A stretch of DNA of 5,404 nt from Planctomycetota bacterium (GTDB taxonomy: Bacteria > Planctomycetota > UBA1135): positions 634-6,037 of the forward strand of contig NVRO01000071.1 of the NCBI GenBank assembly GCA_002400895.1, in the 5' to 3' direction. Under the pieces are notes generated by a model. That model worked only from the letters and a program-made list of their open reading frames with translations. It did no database searches and was not told where the DNA came from. Shown piece after piece: positions 1 through 5,404 of the stretch (position 1 is the stretch's first letter; the number at the start of each line of letters is the position of its first letter). Both the position numbers and the translations under genes were made by a program.

Positions 1-260
1 GGAGAGCGGTGGCTACCCTCAATAACTCCCTTGCTCGGGGCACCCGAAGCTTTGGCCGCCTCGTTTAGAGCATCAGCCATGCCGCGCGTTTGCCGCGGTG
101 TTTGGGTGGTAACAATCACAAAATAGTCTGTGATGTAAATCAGGTCGGCAACATCAAGTATGCGGACCTGTTCACCCTTGAATTCCGCTGCAGCGTGTGC
201 CAGCGCCATGGCCAGCACGCGTGCGGTCTCCTTGTGAGAGGAAGCAGAAGAGTTGCTCAT
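1..260 (-). CDS. rsfS: Ribosome silencing factor RsfS (Iojap/YbeB family), 3' end cut off
   Basis: RsfS binds ribosomal protein L14 (uL14) on the large subunit and blocks subunit joining, lowering translation when nutrients are short. The visible 86 codons show the family core: helix ETARVLAMALAHAAAEF (residues 11-27), strand VRILDVADL (32-40), then ITDYFVIVTTQTPRQTRGMA (43-62), which matches the family pattern of Asp, aromatic pair, Val-Ile and a later R-Q. The start of the usual EG-x-W strand follows at 80-82 (IEG). Family members are about 105-130 residues, so roughly the last third lies outside the window. The ATG at 260-258 is chosen because it gives a normal N terminus. It lies four bases after the hppA stop with no clear Shine-Dalgarno site, so translation probably depends on coupling to hppA. 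Residues 2-9 are Ser-rich (SNSSASSH) and probably flexible. The family call is firm; the neighbourhood is unusual, because rsfS is more often found next to nadD or rlmH. Confidence 0.88.
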   Translation of the reverse strand, partial: MSNSSASSHKETARVLAMALAHAAAEFKGEQVRILDVADLIYITDYFVIVTTQTPRQTRGMADALNEAAKASGAPSKGVIEGSHRS

Positions 261-264
261 CTAA

Positions 265-2289
265 TCAAACGAAGAAAGGTAGCAGCAACAGGCTGACTAC
301 GGACATCAACTTAATCAGAATGTTAAGCGAAGGACCGGAAGTATCCTTGAAGGGGTCACCGACAGTGTCACCAACAACCGCAGCTTTGTGCGGGTCGGAA
401 CCTTTGCCGCCATGGTGTCCTTTCTCGATGTACTTCTTGGCATTGTCCCATGCGCCACCGGCGTTGGCCATGAAGATGGCCATCATTACGCCTGAGGCCA
501 GTGCTCCGGCCAGCAGTCCACCGAGCATCTGCACGCTGTACAAGCCGACCACGATTGGTGCAGCGATGGCGAGCATGCCGGGAAGAATCATTTCGCGAAT
601 CGAACCCTGGGTCGAAATCGCCACGCATGCGGCGTAGTCCGGCTTGGCGGTACCTTCAAGGATGCCGGGAATCTCGCGGAACTGGCGACGCACCTCGGCA
701 ATCATCGCGAAGGCCGCGCGGCCCACCGCTTCCATGGTCATGGCAGCAAACAAGAATGGCAACATTGCACCAATCAAGAGACCAATCACTACATCCGGCT
801 CGGTAATCGAAAGGCTGAATTCGTCGCCAAGGGCGGCTGCAGCATTTACACCAAACGCGGAGAAAAAGGCCAGAGCAGTCAACGCAGCAGAACCAATCGC
901 AAAGCCTTTACCAATCGCAGCTGTGGTGTTGCCAACAGCGTCGAGGGCATCGGTGCGCTCGCGGACTTCGGGAGGTAGATCTGCCATTTCAGCCATGCCG
1001 CCAGCGTTGTCAGCTACCGGGCCGTAGGCGTCAACCCCAAGCGAGATGCCGAGAGTCGAAAGCATGCCGACAGCGGCAAGCGCAATGCCGTAAACGCCGG
1101 CCATCGAGTGAGCGACACCAATGGTCGTGCAGATAACAAGCACTGGCAGCGCAGTTGACTTCATGCCAACGCCGAGGCCGCCGATGATGTTGGTGGCAGC
1201 GCCAGTCTCGGACTGCTCGGCAATGCCTTGCACCGGCTTGCACTCAAAGGCAGTGTAGTACTCGGTAATCTTGCCGATGGCAACACCGGAAGCAAGACCC
1301 GTAACAATCGCCCAGAACAGGTTCATGCCGGATTTCTCACCGAAGTCAAGGCCGGCCATGTTGGTGAGCCAGTAAGCGCCACCGACCAGCAGAACTGAGG
1401 CAATCATCAAACCACGGAACAGGGCAGAGTGAATCTTTTCTTCGTCTTCGGTCTTGACGAAGAAAGTACCGACGATGGAAACAAGGATTCCGACTGCTGC
1501 AATCAAAAGCGGCAAGGAAATCAAACCAGCTCCCCCGCCTACGGCCACCGCGCCAAGGGTCATGGTCGCGATGATGGAACCCACATAGGATTCGAACAGG
1601 TCGGCGCCCATTCCGGCAACATCACCAACATTGTCACCAACATTGTCGGCGATAGTGGCAGGGTTGCGCGGGTCGTCTTCAGGGATTCCTGCTTCGATTT
1701 TGCCCACCAGGTCGGCTCCGACGTCGGCAGCTTTGGTGTAGATACCTCCGCCAACACGAGCGAACAGCGCAATCGAAGAAGCTCCGAAGCTGAAACCGAG
1801 CACGCTTTGGAGGGCGTTAATGTCAGTGCCAAACAGGTTGGTGAAAGTGGCAATACCAAGCACGCCAAGTCCAACCACCGTCAAGCCCATCACCGTACCG
1901 GAGCTGAACGCAACAGTCAGTGCAGGGGCGAGCCCAGTTCGTGCAGCTTCAGTGGTGCGCACTGCGGCACGAGTTGCAGTATGCATTCCAATCCAGCCAG
2001 CAAGGGCGGAGGCAAATGCACCAGCAAGGAATGCGACCATGGTGTCCATACCGCCACCCATGTCTGCTCCAAGCCAGTAGAGGGCTACGGCCACGACTGC
2101 CACGAAAATCGCCAGTACCTTGTACTCGGTCTTGAGGAAGGCCACCGCACCTTCTTGAATGGCGCGCGCAAGTTCTTGCATGCGGTCATTGCCGGGTGAG
2201 TATGACATCACCTTGCGGTGGTAAAGAAAGGCACCGATTAGTGCAATCCCGGCACCAATCCAAGGGAGGCTGTCTAGCAGTTGTTGCAT
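265..2289 (-). CDS. hppA: Membrane-bound ion-translocating pyrophosphatase, K+-dependent type (probable Na+ or H+ pump)
   Basis: Hydrolyses cytoplasmic pyrophosphate to two phosphates and uses the energy to pump Na+ and/or H+ out across the inner membrane. At 674 residues it is a normal length for bacterial members and is composed almost wholly of membrane helices. Pyrophosphate- and Mg-binding motifs are intact: [16 protein letters not shown] (184-199), [18 protein letters not shown] (209-226), [20 protein letters not shown] (419-438), [15 protein letters not shown] (608-622) and [20 protein letters not shown] (634-653). In [10 protein letters not shown] (453-462), Ala457 and Gly460 occupy the positions that are Lys and Thr or Ala in K+-independent pumps. 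This places the enzyme in the K+-dependent class. Glu233 in LFESY sits where Na+ pumps and some H+ pumps carry their gate glutamate, so the pumped ion cannot be settled by eye. The start at 2289 gives the usual short N terminus before the first helix. No Shine-Dalgarno site precedes it, only AAAG and a C9 tract. A promoter lies upstream and rsfS follows after 4 nt, probably as an operon. Confidence 0.97.
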   Translation of the reverse strand: MQQLLDSLPWIGAGIALIGAFLYHRKVMSYSPGNDRMQELARAIQEGAVAFLKTEYKVLAIFVAVVAVALYWLGADMGGGMDTMVAFLAGAFASALAGWIGMHTATRAAVRTTEAARTGLAPALTVAFSSGTVMGLTVVGLGVLGIATFTNLFGTDINALQSVLGFSFGASSIALFARVGGGIYTKAADVGADLVGKIEAGIPEDDPRNPATIADNVGDNVGDVAGMGADLFESYVGSIIATMTLGAVAVGGGAGLISLPLLIAAVGILVSIVGTFFVKTEDEEKIHSALFRGLMIASVLLVGGAYWLTNMAGLDFGEKSGMNLFWAIVTGLASGVAIGKITEYYTAFECKPVQGIAEQSETGAATNIIGGLGVGMKSTALPVLVICTTIGVAHSMAGVYGIALAAVGMLSTLGISLGVDAYGPVADNAGGMAEMADLPPEVRERTDALDAVGNTTAAIGKGFAIGSAALTALAFFSAFGVNAAAALGDEFSLSITEPDVVIGLLIGAMLPFLFAAMTMEAVGRAAFAMIAEVRRQFREIPGILEGTAKPDYAACVAISTQGSIREMILPGMLAIAAPIVVGLYSVQMLGGLLAGALASGVMMAIFMANAGGAWDNAKKYIEKGHHGGKGSDPHKAAVVGDTVGDPFKDTSGPSLNILIKLMSVVSLLLLPFFV

Positions 2290-2301
2290 CTTTATGTTTG
2301 T

Positions 2302-2310
2302 GGGGGGGGG
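2302..2310 (-). repeat. C9 homopolymer in the hppA leader
   Basis: Nine consecutive C residues on the coding (minus) strand lie 12 nt before the hppA ATG. The preceding GGGG at 2318-2321 could pair with four of these Cs in several registers, across a loop of 7 nt or more, making a small hairpin close to the start codon. An out-of-frame ATG lies upstream at 2329-2327, 40 nt before the hppA ATG. Loss of one C would put it in frame and add 13 residues. The tract itself is directly visible; any regulatory role is inference, and such runs are also prone to sequencing error. Confidence 0.9.
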
Positions 2311-2357
2311 CAGCGTTCCCCAATTTCATGGAAGGGGCCGCTTGAATTTAGCCCGAC

Positions 2358-2386
2358 ATTGTACCGATTCGTGGGTTTTACGTCAC
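2358..2386 (-). promoter_or_regulatory. Putative sigma70-type promoter for hppA-rsfS
   Basis: On the minus strand a -10-like TACAAT (2363-2358, five of six consensus bases) follows a -35-like GTGACG (2386-2381, four of six) at the ideal spacing of 17 nt. Transcription would begin near 2351 and give an untranslated leader of about 60 nt before hppA. The position in the only sizeable gap of the window and the change from envelope genes to hppA support it. The -35 match is imperfect and the host sigma factor preferences are unknown. Confidence 0.45.
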
Positions 2387-2417
2387 CTCACCCCTGGTCG
2401 GTCCGAATCGCCCGGAG

Positions 2418-3116
2418 TCAGCTTGGCGAGGAGCCATCCTCATCGTCGGAGGGTCGGTCAAGACTTTCCCGGGGCGGCTTAATCTGATGCCGCCTCGACC
2501 GCAAGTTGAGTAAGTGCCGCAGGCGTATGCGTCGTCGCCGGCCGGAGTTCCAAAGCAAAAAAACCAGCACCAAGCCACCCGCAATAGCCAACGGAATCTC
2601 GAATTCCCGGATTAAACCAATACCGGCGTCGAGATTGTCGTAGAAAACCTTACCCAGCCAGACCGAGATGGGCACCGTCAGCACCGCCCCGATCGAGTCG
2701 ATAACCAGGAAGCGGAAATAGTTCATCCGCAAGTTTCCGGCCACGAAATAGGCAACCATGCGGAAGCCCGGAATGAAGCGGGCGATGAAAACAGCCTTTG
2801 TCCCCTCGTTGCGGAAGCGGCGATTAAAGCGGGCCCGTTGCTTCGTGCCCATGTGGCGGCTTAACAGCGGCCAATCGTAAACCCGTTCTCCTACGGTTCT
2901 TCCAAGAATATAGATGAGCGAGTCGCCGGCCAGGATGCCGAGCCAACACCAACCCACCGCATGCTCATAGTCGAGTTCTCCCGTGGCGACGAAATAACCA
3001 CTACAAAGGATGATGATTTCCTCGGACCAGGGAGGTAACCCCAGCCCGCAGAGCACCAGCAGCCCGAATGCCCACAGGCCGGGATTCTGTGACAGAAGGT
3101 CGAGAATCAACTCCAC
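2418..3116 (-). CDS. DedA-family (SNARE-associated/VTT domain) integral membrane protein
   Basis: DedA proteins are inner-membrane proteins related to lipid scramblases and transporters; some recycle undecaprenyl phosphate and others support membrane potential or drug resistance. Seen here: a first re-entrant motif GLGLPPWSEEIIILCSGYF (24-42), GDSLIYILGRTVG (64-76), and the signature FIARFIPGFRMVAYFVAGNLRM (110-131). In that signature Arg113 and Arg119 have the six-residue spacing of the essential arginine pair known in E. coli YqjA (R130/R136). A helix follows at 136-156 and a last one at about 172-190. At 232 residues the length is typical. The C-terminal tail is odd: very Arg-rich (GRRRRIRLRHLLNLRSRRH, 192-210), then Ser/Asp/Glu-rich to the end. 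The start is GTG at 3116-3114, the first possible start after an in-frame TAA that is itself the stop of the preceding gene, 9 nt upstream. The family is firm; the substrate and the link to the upstream ABC genes are not shown. Confidence 0.92.
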   Translation of the reverse strand: MELILDLLSQNPGLWAFGLLVLCGLGLPPWSEEIIILCSGYFVATGELDYEHAVGWCWLGILAGDSLIYILGRTVGERVYDWPLLSRHMGTKQRARFNRRFRNEGTKAVFIARFIPGFRMVAYFVAGNLRMNYFRFLVIDSIGAVLTVPISVWLGKVFYDNLDAGIGLIREFEIPLAIAGGLVLVFLLWNSGRRRRIRLRHLLNLRSRRHQIKPPRESLDRPSDDEDGSSPS

Positions 3117-3125
3117 CTGTAGATT

Positions 3126-3758
3126 TTATTCCTCATCTGCGCTCCGGGTGTCAATGTCGTCGCTGTGGCTGGCATATTCGGCCAGGGCACGCCACTTTTG
3201 GTCAAGCAATGCTTGGCGCTCGACTTTGCTTCCGCTCAGGAATGCCTTGATATTGTCGGAGTCCATTTCGTTCAGGCCACCAGCGGCAAAGAGCAGGCTT
3301 AGGTTCTCCGTGATGGGCTCAACAAGGGTATAGCCTTGTTCCGAGAGTTTCTGTCGCAGCGGTAAATAGCGCATCCCATAAATAGAGGTCTCCTCGGCCA
3401 GCACATAGTCAATGTTAGGGAGCCACCCGTAGGCTTGGCGTAAGGACTCGATAGCCGAGGTAGCAGCAGCAAGGGCATCCCAGGTGTTCAACTGCAAAAC
3501 TGGGGCGGTATGGGAAATACCATAGGTGTGGGCGACCATCGGGAACATCGCCCCGGCAAGTTGCGGTGAGAAGTGTGAATACTCCTCTAACGCAGCCAGC
3601 GAGGAGGCATCGTCACCGCGCCAGACAGCGTCATGGAAGCGCCGTAAGGCCATCCAGCCCCTCACGCTGCCTCCCAGCTCGCTTCCCACCAACTGCGGCC
3701 CATTGGCGAGTGGGGCCGCTACCAGCCCAATCAGAATCAGGGCAATTGCATTGCGCAT
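3126..3758 (-). CDS. Unrecognised 210-residue probable secreted or membrane-anchored protein of the ABC gene set
   Basis: I do not recognise a family. The start chosen is ATG 3758-3756, overlapping the permease stop by one base (TGATG) with GGGAG 8 nt upstream. A longer reading from 3824 would add 22 residues, overlap the permease by 67 nt and bury the signal-like segment. From this start, residues 4-18 (AIALILIGLVAAPLA) form a hydrophobic stretch after Met-Arg-Asn, ending in ALANG-like context: a signal peptide with possible cleavage near residue 19, or a membrane anchor. The rest looks mainly helical and soluble, with no Cys and therefore no lipobox. Seen motifs are WMALRRFHDAVWRGDDASSL (36-55), a central Met/Pro/His-containing part (64-86), NTWDALAAATSAIESLRQAY (91-110), YGMRYLPLRQKLSEQGY (127-143) and an acidic C terminus (SDDIDTRSADEE). 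The helix pairs at 36-60 and 91-110 might be TPR-like, but no clear consensus repeat is present. The context suggests an extracytoplasmic partner of the transporter. Confidence 0.8.
   Translation of the reverse strand: MRNAIALILIGLVAAPLANGPQLVGSELGGSVRGWMALRRFHDAVWRGDDASSLAALEEYSHFSPQLAGAMFPMVAHTYGISHTAPVLQLNTWDALAAATSAIESLRQAYGWLPNIDYVLAEETSIYGMRYLPLRQKLSEQGYTLVEPITENLSLLFAAGGLNEMDSDNIKAFLSGSKVERQALLDQKWRALAEYASHSDDIDTRSADEE
3130..3134 (-). promoter_or_regulatory. Possible ribosome binding site for the DedA gene
   Basis: GAGGA lies in the last codons of the preceding gene, 13 nt before the GTG start. This is longer than the usual 5-9 nt, so it is weak or acts together with coupling to the upstream gene. 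Confidence 0.4.
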
Positions 3759-4747
3759 CAACTGGTCTCCCAATAGCGGGCACGGAAACTCAAGAATAAG
3801 GCCAGTCCGCCGATTCCCAACCACCCCAGAATGTCAATGGTGCTGCTGGCCCCTACTCTGAGTTCAAAGTTGAGGCCTACTGCATACAATCCTCTGAGGT
3901 CGGGAATCCAGGAACTGACGGCGGCCATCATGTTGATGAGCAATGTTTGGCCGGCTTCGACCGGAAGAGCAACCGGAGCTTGCCAAAGTCCCAGCGAGGC
4001 AATCGCCAGACTTGCCAAACTCGCCAGGCTTGCACGAATGCGCAGCCGCACCAACAACAGATTGATTCCGAAGAGTCCGACAAAAAACAGCCACTGCATG
4101 AGCAACAGTTTTGGATAACTGTCGAAATATGGAACTTCAACTTCGGCACGAGCAAACTCGGAATGAATACGTGCGCCGGGAGGAAGGGTCAGCGTCACTT
4201 CACCCGACTCGGCTTCGGCAGCAGTGAAGTCACGGCGAAATATTTTTCCCGGAGTGAAGCCGAAGTCATTTTGGGGATAGTGATCCCACTCTATCAACAA
4301 GGCCAAACGAGAGTTTGCCGGTAGTCTTCCATGTGGATGTACAACTCTCCACAGATAACCGCTATGTGCTACCACCAGTGGGTGTTCGGCGAAGTCCGCG
4401 GCAGTCTGGCTGTCCCTTGCTGCGAGCTTGCTGGCAGCTATCGCCGGGAAGGATGCCACTCCGAGAATAAGTGCACAACTGACTACCGCCGCCAGGTATT
4501 CGGCTGAGGGAAGTCGCCATCCCCGCGGGTCGCGCAAGCGTTCCTCCATCCGCCAACCACTTCGCCGTCGCTGTTCGGACATTCCGGCAAAGCGGAACAT
4601 CAACATTATCGGAGCGAATGAAACCCAGGCCAGGTAGTCACCATGAGTACGAATGAGTTGGTTACCAATTGCCAGCCATGCAGCCAGGCCGATGATGCCC
4701 CACGGCCAAATCGCTTGACGTATCGCGGCGATTATCAAGCGAATCAC
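3758..4747 (-). CDS. Probable ABC-2-type transporter permease with extracytoplasmic domain
   Basis: A 329-residue membrane protein translated directly after an ABC ATPase. Hydrophobic segments lie at about 9-28, 38-53, 82-106, 212-235, 238-262, 265-292 and 304-321, giving six or seven helices. Between helices two and three is a short Arg-rich loop (EQRRRSGWRMEERLRDPRGW, 58-77), probably cytoplasmic. Between 107 and 211 lies a hydrophilic domain that reads as beta-rich (SGYLWRVVHP, 129-138; GEVTLTLPPGARI, 182-194). It is probably outside the membrane. The C-terminal part, with a short WIPDLRGLY (280-288) before a last helix ending in FRARYWE, resembles the end of ABC-2 permeases. The start is GTG 4747-4745, overlapping the ATPase stop by four bases (GTGA), with GGAGG 7 nt upstream. 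Residues 240-252 hold a low-complexity SLASLASLAIASL. No close family is recognised from sequence alone. The ABC-2 call rests on topology and context, and the substrate is unknown. Confidence 0.75.
   Translation of the reverse strand: MIRLIIAAIRQAIWPWGIIGLAAWLAIGNQLIRTHGDYLAWVSFAPIMLMFRFAGMSEQRRRSGWRMEERLRDPRGWRLPSAEYLAAVVSCALILGVASFPAIAASKLAARDSQTAADFAEHPLVVAHSGYLWRVVHPHGRLPANSRLALLIEWDHYPQNDFGFTPGKIFRRDFTAAEAESGEVTLTLPPGARIHSEFARAEVEVPYFDSYPKLLLMQWLFFVGLFGINLLLVRLRIRASLASLASLAIASLGLWQAPVALPVEAGQTLLINMMAAVSSWIPDLRGLYAVGLNFELRVGASSTIDILGWLGIGGLALFLSFRARYWETS
3767..3771 (-). promoter_or_regulatory. Ribosome binding site deciding the start at 3758
   Basis: GGGAG on the minus strand, inside the end of the permease gene, stands 8 nt before ATG 3758. 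No comparable site supports the longer start at 3824, so it favours the 210-residue reading. Confidence 0.75.
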
Positions 4748-5355
4748 CAGGACACCTCCAATTCCATGATGGTGGGAGCAAGGGTCGCGGTTGGAGTGCC
4801 GGGTGGAGACAACAACAGTGCAGTCATGCGCTGAGATTCAATCGCCTCCTTCAGGAGTGCAATACCCTCGGGGTCAAGCGCGGTATGTGGCTCGTCCAGC
4901 ACCACCAGCTCAGGGCCGCCCAACCAGGCTCGCGCCAGATTCAGTCGTTGCTGCCATCCACGTGAGAGTGAACCGATCTTGTGGTCACACCAATCGTGCA
5001 GACCAAAGGTGTTCAGCGCATCTTCGACTTGTGTTTTGACCAGGCGCGGTGCAGTTGAGCCTAATGCGGCCAGCTGTCTCAGGTATTCACGGCAACTCAG
5101 CTCCCCGGCAAAGCAGGGATCCTGAGGGCAAAAGGCGACCCGTCCCAGCACCTTGACGCTACCAGCACGTGGCTTCAACAAGCCGCATATGGCCAACGCC
5201 AGCGATGTCTTGCCGCTGCCATTGGCGCCGACAATTACGCCTGATTCACCCACCGACATTTCAAGACTGAGGCTTTGAAATAGCCGTTTGTTGCCACGGT
5301 TTAGACTCAGCTCGTCCAGTCGCAGTGCGAAGTCGGTACGCGGGGCTGAAGTCAT
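4744..5355 (-). CDS. ABC transporter ATP-binding protein, small, with altered H-loop
   Basis: ATPase subunit expected to sit on the cytoplasmic face and drive the permease encoded just downstream. At 203 residues it is about the size of CcmA-like single-domain ATPases. Domain order is normal: Walker A GANGSGKT (43-50), Q-loop Gln78 in FCPQDP, signature LSRGWQQR (130-137), Walker B VVLDE (151-155) with catalytic Glu155, and D-loop ALDPEG (159-164). After the next strand (MTALLL, 177-182) the expected Ser-His of the switch loop reads Ser-Pro-Pro (183-185), so the conserved histidine is missing. The C terminus is also short. The ATG at 5355-5353 gives a normal N terminus, with a beta strand at about 10-17, but no Shine-Dalgarno site precedes it. 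The reading frame stays open to the window edge with no other ATG, GTG or TTG inside, so a start beyond the window cannot be excluded. It heads the four-gene set as far as visible. Confidence 0.93.
   Translation of the reverse strand: MTSAPRTDFALRLDELSLNRGNKRLFQSLSLEMSVGESGVIVGANGSGKTSLALAICGLLKPRAGSVKVLGRVAFCPQDPCFAGELSCREYLRQLAALGSTAPRLVKTQVEDALNTFGLHDWCDHKIGSLSRGWQQRLNLARAWLGGPELVVLDEPHTALDPEGIALLKEAIESQRMTALLLSPPGTPTATLAPTIMELEVSW
4755..4759 (-). promoter_or_regulatory. Strong ribosome binding site supporting the GTG start at 4747
   Basis: GGAGG on the minus strand, within the last codons of the ATPase gene, lies 7 nt before GTG 4747. It supports the GTG rather than any later start and shows that this host can use Shine-Dalgarno pairing. 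Confidence 0.85.
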
Positions 5356-5404
5356 TTGTTGTATGTACTGATGGGAGCAGACCAGCTTTGGGGTGGGTGG
5401 GGAT
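5356..5404. other. Upstream edge of the ABC gene set
   Basis: Forty-nine bases remain before the window end. On the minus strand this stretch begins C-rich and reads openly in frame with the ATPase, without a stop or usable start codon. No convincing promoter or ribosome binding site is seen, so any promoter for the set probably lies outside. Confidence 0.5.

Noticed and set aside
1623..1646. Perfect 12-nt tandem repeat inside hppA
   Set aside because: It encodes the DNVGDNVG part of the conserved pyrophosphate-binding motif of the family, so it is explained by protein function.
1429..2199. A 256-codon open frame on the plus strand opposite hppA
   Set aside because: It lies wholly antisense to a certain, conserved gene. 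Its product is low-hydrophobicity, rich in His, Ser, Gly and Cys with no domain, as expected from the reverse complement of membrane-protein codons.
2290..2417. Possible rho-independent terminator after the DedA gene
   Set aside because: No GC-rich stem followed by a T run is present on the minus strand. Only short, weak pairings are seen, so read-through into hppA is possible.
3758..3824. Longer start for the unknown secreted protein at 3824
   Set aside because: It would overlap the permease by 67 nt, has no ribosome binding site, and puts 22 polar residues before a segment that looks like a signal peptide. The TGATG start with GGGAG is better.
3947..4324. Plus-strand open frame of 125 codons opposite the permease
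   Set aside because: Antisense to a gene that is supported by overlap and ribosome binding site; no domain or coding signal is seen.
5356..5375. -10-like TACAAC and TACATA just before the ABC ATPase
   Set aside because: They match the consensus poorly, have no -35 partner at proper spacing, and lie too close to the start codon.

Overview
The window is a moderately GC-rich bacterial segment in which all six supported genes lie on the minus strand, so transcription runs from high to low coordinates. Nothing in it fixes the taxon. The membrane pyrophosphatase, the mixed use of Shine-Dalgarno (SD) sites, the GTG starts and the unfamiliar envelope proteins would fit an environmental, uncultured-type bacterium. 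A planctomycete-like or other poorly sampled lineage is only a guess.

Region A (about 5404 to 2418) is a tightly packed four-gene set: a small ABC ATPase, a polytopic membrane protein that looks like an ABC-2-type permease with an extracytoplasmic domain, a 210-residue unrecognised protein with a signal-peptide-like N terminus, and a DedA-family membrane protein. The junctions are a 4-nt GTGA overlap, a 1-nt TGATG overlap and a 9-nt gap. SD sequences sit before the second and third genes and a weaker one before the fourth. This strongly suggests one transcript and coupled translation. The likely role is envelope export or remodelling, with substrate unknown. The ATPase lacks the switch (H-loop) histidine.

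Region B (2417 to 2290) is a 128-nt gap. It holds a plausible sigma70-type promoter for the downstream genes and a leader with a nine-C tract (minus strand) and no SD. No clear rho-independent terminator is seen.

Region C (2289 to 1) holds a full-length membrane-bound pyrophosphatase (hppA), whose residues point to the K+-dependent class that includes the Na+ pumps. Four bases after its stop is the 5' part of rsfS, the ribosome silencing factor, cut by the window edge. Energising the membrane from pyrophosphate and silencing ribosomes under starvation are both low-energy functions, so their pairing is suggestive, but a functional link is inference only. No RNA gene, CRISPR array, mobile element or origin is visible.
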